From Bacillota bacterium (GTDB lineage: Bacteria > Bacillota > Bacilli > Alicyclobacillales > Alicyclobacillaceae), in contig JAKAXI010000050.1 of NCBI GenBank assembly GCA_021816665.1, positions 1-9,920 of the forward strand: 9,920 nucleotides of DNA, in the 5' to 3' direction. The notes beneath the pieces are model-generated. The model made no database searches. It had not been told where the DNA came from and saw only the letters and a list, made by a program, of their open reading frames with translations. Each line of letters starts with the position of its first letter. Positions within the stretch are counted from its first letter, which is position 1. The position numbers were made by a program, and so were the translations under genes. Below, in pieces: positions 5,857 to 9,920 of this stretch.

Positions 5857-6344
5857 TGCGAATTGGAACCGGATTTGACATCCATCGCTTTGCCAGAGAG
5901 AGGAAACTCATCCTCGGTGGCGTAGAGATAGCGCATCCGCTTGGACTTGAAGGTCACTCAGATGCGGACGTCGTGCTTCACGCACTTACGGACGCGCTCC
6001 TCGGCGCGCTTGCTCTCGGCGATATCGGTGGACACTTTCCCAATCACGACCCGGCGTATCGGAACGTCGACAGTGCGTTCATGCTAGCACGCGTGGTCGA
6101 ACTGGTCATGGAGCGGGGATACAGTGTCGGGAATGTCGATGTCACCGTGATCGCGGAACGTCCGAAATTGCAGCCGTACATCCCGGAGATGCGTGAAAAG
6201 ATTGCGAAGGTCCTTGCTTGTTCTGTCGATCGCGTCAGTGTCAAGGCGACAACGATGGAACGGCTTGGCAGTATCGGCAGAGAAGAAGGCATCGCGGCTG
6301 AAGCTGTGGCATTGCTGGTGCCAATCGGTTCGTCGGATCGATAG
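5856..6344 (+). CDS. ispF: 2-C-methyl-D-erythritol 2,4-cyclodiphosphate synthase IspF
   Basis: IspF cyclises CDP-methylerythritol 2-phosphate to MEcPP with release of CMP, two steps after IspD in the MEP pathway; it works as a trimer with zinc at the subunit interfaces. From GTG 5856 the product is 162 residues, the normal length. The metal ligands D8, H10 and H42 are in GFDIHRF (6-12) and GHSDADVVLHALTDALLGA (33-51). The C-terminal signature ATTMERLGSIGREEGIAA (131-148) is intact. The stop-start overlap TAGTG with ispD implies translational coupling. The middle enzyme of the sequence, IspE, is not here, which is normal for this gene order. cysS follows after 17 bases. Confidence 0.95.
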   Translation: MRIGTGFDIHRFARERKLILGGVEIAHPLGLEGHSDADVVLHALTDALLGALALGDIGGHFPNHDPAYRNVDSAFMLARVVELVMERGYSVGNVDVTVIAERPKLQPYIPEMREKIAKVLACSVDRVSVKATTMERLGSIGREEGIAAEAVALLVPIGSSDR

Positions 6345-6361
6345 AGTGGGGGGCGTACTTA

Positions 6362-7828
6362 GTGGGGATTGTGCTGTACAATACAATGACTCGAGAGAAA
6401 GAACCATTCCAGACGATTGAACCCGGGAAGGTCCGGTTTTACGCCTGTGGGCCGACCGTCTACGACTTGTTTCACCTGGGTAATGCTCGTATGTTTGTCG
6501 TCTTTGACACAGTCAGACGTTACCTTGAGTACCGCGGGTATGACGTGCGCTATGTGCAGAACTTTACAGATGTGGATGACAAGATCATCAATCGAGCAAA
6601 TGAGCTCGGGATGAATGTTCGGGAAGTCGCAAACCGAAACATTCACGAGTACTTTCACGACGCAAAGGCGCTCGGTATCCGCGAGGCGACAGTTCACCCT
6701 CGCGTGACAGAGTGCATTCCTGACATCATCGAATTCATTGCCAAACTCGTCAACGACGGGTATGCTTACGCTTCAAACGGGACTGTGTATTTTGACACCG
6801 GAACTTTCGAAGACTACGGGAAACTGTCACACCAGTCAACTGATGAAATGCAAGCGGGGTTTCGCATTGAAGTCAGCGACGAGAAACGACACCCGGCGGA
6901 CTTCGCGCTTTGGAAAGCTGCCAAACCTGGTGAAGAATACTGGGATAGTCCGTGGGGACCAGGACGACCGGGATGGCATATTGAGTGCTCGGTCATGAAC
7001 TACCTCTATCTCGGTGAAAACATCGACATTCACGGTGGTGGGCGCGATTTGATGTTCCCGCACCACGAGAACGAGATCGCGCAGAGTGAAGCGCACTCGG
7101 GCGAACCGTTTGCCAACTACTGGATGCACAACGGGATGATCAACATCAATGGAGAGAAGATGTCGAAGTCCCTGGGCAACTTCGTCACGGCACGCGACCT
7201 GTTGCGTCAACACGCTGGGCGGACAATCCGTTTTTACCTGTTATCTGCCCACTACCGTCGACCGCTGAATTACACGGAAGAGGCGATGGCGCAAGCAGAA
7301 CAAGCCCTCGACCGGATCGACCGGGCCTTGCTGAACCTTGACCACCGCAAGGAAAGTCTGGAACAAGCCAAGGACTTGCTCCATCAGGACCAGGTCTCAG
7401 CGTTTTCGGAGTCGGCGGCGCAAGCTCTCGATGAGGTTCGCAGACAGTTCCAGGAGGCAATGGACGACGACTTCAATACAGCTGACGCGATTGCTGCCGT
7501 GTTTGAGGGTGTGCGACAAGCGAACAGCTACTTGGCCGGCCGATCGGTGAGTCTAGTCGGGATTGAGCGTTGGCAGAGTTTGCTCCAAGAACTGCTCGAA
7601 GTACTTGGGTTGAAGGATGCGACTCTGGCGCCGTTCACGGAAGACGGAGCGGACGACTCAGCCGATACGCGGTTGTCCGCCGAAGAGGTGGAGGCGCTGC
7701 TCCGTGAACGGGCGCAGGCGCGAGCAGAGCGTGACTTTGCGAGGTCCGATGAAATCCGCGATCAGTTACTTTCCGCGGACATCGTGATCGAAGATACTCC
7801 GCAAGGAACTCGGTGGCGCCGCAAATGA
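6362..7828 (+). CDS. cysS: Cysteinyl-tRNA synthetase
   Basis: CysS charges tRNA-Cys with cysteine. The 488-residue class I synthetase has the HIGH-type signature HLGN at 38-41, the KMSKS loop at 266-270 and the zinc ligands C29, C209, H234 and E238 that give cysteine selectivity. Other expected blocks are YACGPTVYD (27-35), FTDVDDKII (68-76) and GWHIECS (204-210). The C-terminal helical anticodon-binding region ends in the usual D-x-I-R-D-x-L segment. The start is GTG 6362, with a GGGGGG binding site eight bases upstream (6348-6353); GTG 6371 is an alternative but would clip the N-terminus. In B. subtilis gltX and cysE lie between ispF and cysS; here they are absent, and no T-box leader fits in the 17-base gap, so cysS expression probably follows the operon. 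Confidence 0.97.
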   Translation: MGIVLYNTMTREKEPFQTIEPGKVRFYACGPTVYDLFHLGNARMFVVFDTVRRYLEYRGYDVRYVQNFTDVDDKIINRANELGMNVREVANRNIHEYFHDAKALGIREATVHPRVTECIPDIIEFIAKLVNDGYAYASNGTVYFDTGTFEDYGKLSHQSTDEMQAGFRIEVSDEKRHPADFALWKAAKPGEEYWDSPWGPGRPGWHIECSVMNYLYLGENIDIHGGGRDLMFPHHENEIAQSEAHSGEPFANYWMHNGMININGEKMSKSLGNFVTARDLLRQHAGRTIRFYLLSAHYRRPLNYTEEAMAQAEQALDRIDRALLNLDHRKESLEQAKDLLHQDQVSAFSESAAQALDEVRRQFQEAMDDDFNTADAIAAVFEGVRQANSYLAGRSVSLVGIERWQSLLQELLEVLGLKDATLAPFTEDGADDSADTRLSAEEVEALLRERAQARAERDFARSDEIRDQLLSADIVIEDTPQGTRWRRK

Positions 7829-8244
7829 CTGCTGGCTGGTCAGCACAGGGGTTGTCCGCGCTTGCCTTGGCCTACGTGGGAGATGCGGTGTGGGAAGTCT
7901 ACGCGCGCAACCACGTGCTGTGTCTCGGTGTTCGGCGTCCGTCCGAGTTGCACAAGGCTGCAACCCGCTACGTGCGGGCTAGCGCTCAAGCTTGGTTGGC
8001 GGACCGGATGTACCCGCTGTTGACAGAGCCTGAACAGGCAGTGTGGCGTCGGGGACGCAATGCTAAAGCAGGACACTTGCGAAAGAGTACGGATGTTTTG
8101 ACGTATCGGCACAGTACAGCCTTTGAGGCTGTGCTCGGGTATTTGCACGGAACTGGTGATCAGGAGCGACTCGACGAACTCTGCCGCGCGGCCCTGACCT
8201 GGATTGATGAATGGGAGGACAACAACAATGCAACGAAGCAGTAG
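7825..8244 (+). CDS. mrnC: Mini-ribonuclease 3 (Mini-III)
   Basis: Mini-III is a dimeric RNase III-type enzyme without a double-stranded-RNA-binding domain; in B. subtilis it trims the ends of 23S rRNA precursor, helped by ribosomal protein L3. The 139-residue product contains the RNase III catalytic signature LALAYVGDAVWEVY (13-26) with D20, the RRGRNAK loop (75-81), the TDVLTYRHSTAFEAVLGYL block (89-107) and its catalytic-type E101. Length matches the family. Two starts are possible. ATG 7825 overlaps the cysS stop as ATGA, a typical coupled arrangement. GTG 7813 has a better-looking AAGGA site (7803-7807) and adds four residues. The 3' end overlaps rlmB by 17 bases. Confidence 0.94.
   Translation: MTAGWSAQGLSALALAYVGDAVWEVYARNHVLCLGVRRPSELHKAATRYVRASAQAWLADRMYPLLTEPEQAVWRRGRNAKAGHLRKSTDVLTYRHSTAFEAVLGYLHGTGDQERLDELCRAALTWIDEWEDNNNATKQ
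8213..8218 (+). promoter_or_regulatory. Ribosome binding site for rlmB inside mrnC
   Basis: GGGAGG lies nine bases before ATG 8228 and within the last codons of mrnC. It excludes the upstream TTG at 8204 and ATG at 8207 as starts because both lie before it. Confidence 0.75.
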
Positions 8245-9178
8245 AGGACCAACGAGCCGGACGGAGGGACCGCGCCGCAGTCGGAGTAGTGCCGAGGGGA
8301 GAAGAGGGCGCGGTGAAGGGCGGATACAGGGCGACGGTGCGCGAAGTGGACGTCGCGGTCGAACCGAGCGAGCTCCACGCAACCTTGAGTCCCGCTCCAC
8401 TGCGACCTCATCTCGGGCTAAGCAGGCGTCAGTGCGAACGGAGGAAGTGTCGGAAGCGCCTGAGTTTGTCGCAGGTCGGCGGCCTGTCCTGGAGACATTA
8501 CGAGCAGGTCGCGCGATTAATAAGCTCTTGATTGCAGAAGGCGCCGAGGGGGGCAGTCTTGCGGAAATTGTCGGCAAGGCGAAAGCGGCCGGAGTCCTGA
8601 TGCAGAAGGTGCCAAGGTCGCACCTCAGCACCATTGCAGGTGAAGGCCACCAGGGTGTAGTCGCCTATGTGGCGGCACATGAGTATGCTGACCTCACGGA
8701 CGTGATAGGTCGGCAGACGGGCCAGCCGCCGCTGGTGGTCTTGCTCGACGAGGTGAGTGACCCGCATAACCTCGGCGCGGTTCTGCGGACGGCCGAAGGC
8801 GCAGGTGCACAGGGTGTGGTCATTCCCAAACGCCGTGCGGTACCGCTCACAGGAACCGTGGCGAAGGCTGCGGCAGGGGCGCTTGAGTACCTGCCTGTAG
8901 CGCGCGTGGCCAATCTCAACCAAGCCATTGACCAGTTGAAGAAAGCAGGGTACTGGGTCGTGGGGAGCACGGCGGAGTCCGGTACTCCGTATACGGAGGT
9001 TGATTATAAGGGCAAGATCGCTTTGGTCGTCGGTTCCGAGGGGCAGGGCATCAGTCGCTTGGTGCGCGAGCGCTGCGACTACCTGGTCCGCCTGCCGATG
9101 CACGGTAAGGTACAGAGCCTGAACGCGTCCGTGGCCGCGGGCGTGCTGCTGTATGAAATCGTCCGCCAGAGGGGCTAA
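8228..9178 (+). CDS. rlmB: 23S rRNA (guanosine-2'-O)-methyltransferase RlmB, with long basic N-terminal tail
   Basis: RlmB is a SPOUT-class enzyme that 2'-O-methylates a guanosine in the peptidyl-transferase region of 23S rRNA (G2251 in E. coli numbering) using S-adenosylmethionine. The product is 316 residues from ATG 8228. Residues 80-150 are the SpoU substrate-binding domain (EFVAGRRPVLE). The catalytic knot follows: motif 1 DEVSDPHNLGAVLRTA (174-189, with N181 and R187), motif 2 VVGSEGQGIS (267-276) and motif 3 LPMHGKVQSLNASVA (289-303). The first 75 or so residues are unusual: Arg/Ser/Gly-rich, with about 19 arginines in 70 residues, low complexity and probably disordered. B. subtilis RlmB (YacO) lacks such a tail. 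It may aid rRNA binding, an inference. rae1 begins inside its 3' end. Confidence 0.94.
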   Translation: MQRSSRGPTSRTEGPRRSRSSAEGRRGRGEGRIQGDGARSGRRGRTERAPRNLESRSTATSSRAKQASVRTEEVSEAPEFVAGRRPVLETLRAGRAINKLLIAEGAEGGSLAEIVGKAKAAGVLMQKVPRSHLSTIAGEGHQGVVAYVAAHEYADLTDVIGRQTGQPPLVVLLDEVSDPHNLGAVLRTAEGAGAQGVVIPKRRAVPLTGTVAKAAAGALEYLPVARVANLNQAIDQLKKAGYWVVGSTAESGTPYTEVDYKGKIALVVGSEGQGISRLVRERCDYLVRLPMHGKVQSLNASVAAGVLLYEIVRQRG

Positions 9179-9704
9179 ACGGCGGGCGGACACCTGCGTG
9201 ATTGTCGACGGTTACAATGTGCTTGGTCGCCGTTTAAAGAAGGGGTTCACAGAGACTACGGATTTGGAAAGTGCCCGCGCGTGGTTACTCTCCAAATCCG
9301 GGGAGTACCGCTCTTACACGGGGAACGATGTGATTATCGTGTACGACGCGCACCAGACTACGGGTCACGGCAGCGAGGAGGACACCATGGGCGTCCGAGT
9401 GCTCTACACGCTGCCGCAAGAAACGGCGGATGAGCGCATTGAGCGGTTGGTGTACGACCTGCGGGATCGCTATAGGCAGTTGGTCGTGGCCACATCTGAC
9501 GCCGCCGAGCAACAGGTCGCTTTCGGTGGTGGGGCACTCCGCATCTCGGCTGACGAATGGCTCCGACGCTTGACAGCCACCGAAAAACAGATTGAGCAGT
9601 CTGTTGAAGGGCAAAACGAGACGGTGGACTTACAGAGAGCGCGTTTAGGTGACCAAATTCGACAGGATGTTATGAAGATTCTCGAAAAATGGCGGAGGCA
9701 ATGA
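9153..9704 (+). CDS. rae1: Ribosome-associated endonuclease Rae1 (YacP, NYN domain)
   Basis: YacP/Rae1 is a PIN-like NYN-domain endonuclease shown in B. subtilis to enter the ribosomal A site and cut certain mRNAs during translation. The 183-residue product has the NYN core: IVDGYN (17-22) with D19, YTGNDVIIVYDAH (55-67) with D65, QETADERIE (89-97) with D93 and VATSDAAEQ (112-120) with D116; the C-terminal EKWRR (178-182) is also typical. ATG 9153 lies inside rlmB (26-base overlap) and gives a short basic extension before the core; its binding site is weak. GTG 9198 would start right at the core and is a possible alternative, though it would leave a very short N-terminus. It is the last gene of the tight unit that starts at ispD. 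Confidence 0.92.
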   Translation: MKSSARGAKRRADTCVIVDGYNVLGRRLKKGFTETTDLESARAWLLSKSGEYRSYTGNDVIIVYDAHQTTGHGSEEDTMGVRVLYTLPQETADERIERLVYDLRDRYRQLVVATSDAAEQQVAFGGGALRISADEWLRRLTATEKQIEQSVEGQNETVDLQRARLGDQIRQDVMKILEKWRRQ

Positions 9705-9713
9705 ATTCTATCA

Positions 9714-9743
9714 TTGATCGTCATAGATTACATAATGTATAAT
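9714..9743 (+). promoter_or_regulatory. Promoter for sigH
   Basis: A perfect TATAAT (9738-9743) has TTGATC (9714-9719) 18 bases upstream, a four-of-six -35 match. The region is much more AT-rich than its surroundings. A seven-base direct repeat, TCGTCAT, flanks the -10 box at 9718-9724 and 9745-9751. SigA-driven transcription of sigH is known in B. subtilis, where AbrB represses it; no AbrB site can be judged by eye. Confidence 0.6.
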
Positions 9744-9764
9744 GTCGTCATCCTTGCAGCGGTT

Positions 9765-9772
9765 GAGGTGAT
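9765..9772 (+). promoter_or_regulatory. Ribosome binding site that selects a TTG start for sigH
   Basis: GAGGTGAT lies six bases before TTG 9779. An in-frame TGA at 9764-9766 closes the frame just upstream, and no ATG or GTG in frame lies between that stop and the TTG. Confidence 0.75.
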
Positions 9773-9778
9773 GTTCGG

Positions 9779-9920
9779 TTGGCGACACAATTGGAAGATG
9801 TGCAGGTTCTGCCGCTTGAGGACCGTACTGATGAGGAACTTGTAGAATCCGTGCACTTCGGCGATCACGAAGCACTCGAGTATTTGATCCATAAATACCG
9901 AAATTTCGTGCGCGCCAAAG
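9779..9920 (+). CDS. sigH: RNA polymerase sigma factor SigH (N-terminal fragment)
   Basis: SigH (Spo0H) is the sigma-70-family factor for the transition to stationary phase, competence and sporulation. Only the first 47 codons are in the window; the gene continues past the right edge. The visible part contains DEELVESVHFGDHEALEYLI followed by KYRNFVRAK, matching the start of sigma region 2 in SigH. The start is a rare TTG at 9779. Its position directly after rae1 is the standard Bacilli order. TTG initiation may hold translation down, a possible control point, but that is inference. Confidence 0.9.
   Translation, partial: MATQLEDVQVLPLEDRTDEELVESVHFGDHEALEYLIHKYRNFVRAK

Noticed and set aside
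7840..8634. A 264-codon minus-strand frame across mrnC and rlmB
   Set aside because: It is antisense to two genes with clear family motifs; the GC-rich codon bias opens the opposite strand.
1..9920. Possible mobile element, phage, CRISPR or defence system
   Set aside because: No transposase, integrase, long terminal repeats, CRISPR repeats or defence genes are visible; all genes belong to a conserved housekeeping block in the expected order.

Overview
The window is a compact, all-plus-strand stretch of housekeeping genes from a Gram-positive, spore-forming Bacilli-type organism. The order radA - disA - (pssA) - yacL - ispD - ispF - cysS - mrnC - rlmB - rae1/yacP - sigH matches the well-known block downstream of clpC in Bacillus subtilis. 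DisA, Mini-RNase III, Rae1 and SigH together point to Firmicutes. The GC-leaning codon use, frequent GTG/TTG starts and a phosphatidylserine synthase gene between disA and yacL suggest an Alicyclobacillus-like relative rather than Bacillus itself; this placement is inference. Nothing looks mobile, viral or recently acquired, and there is no CRISPR array or rRNA gene; I noticed no tRNA gene.

Layout: positions 1-341 are non-coding, with a long hairpin (39-80), a possible four-codon minicistron (156-170), a GC-rich inverted repeat (216-251) and a TATAAT box (260-265) ahead of radA. radA (342) and disA (1714) are 10 bases apart; pssA follows after 57 bases. A 310-base gap (3586-3895) holds a good SigA-type promoter (3745-3773), a perfect 14-base palindrome (3853-3866) and a strong ribosome binding site for yacL. 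yacL ends in a clear intrinsic terminator (5058-5086), so it looks like its own transcription unit. A weaker promoter inside and after that terminator may start a second tight unit, ispD-ispF-cysS-mrnC-rlmB-rae1, whose genes overlap or lie within 17 bases of each other. sigH has its own TATAAT promoter, starts at a TTG codon and runs off the window end.

Functionally the genes cover DNA repair and checkpoint signalling (RadA, DisA and its c-di-AMP product), membrane phospholipid synthesis (PssA), a membrane-tethered PIN-TRAM protein (YacL), the MEP isoprenoid pathway (IspD, IspF), cysteine charging of tRNA (CysS), 23S rRNA maturation and modification (MrnC, RlmB), ribosome-linked mRNA cleavage (Rae1), and entry to stationary phase and sporulation (SigH). 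Relative to B. subtilis, gltX and cysE are missing between ispF and cysS, pssA is added, and RlmB has a long arginine-rich N-terminal tail. I see no convincing undescribed system; the findings are mostly regulatory signals and lineage-specific differences.
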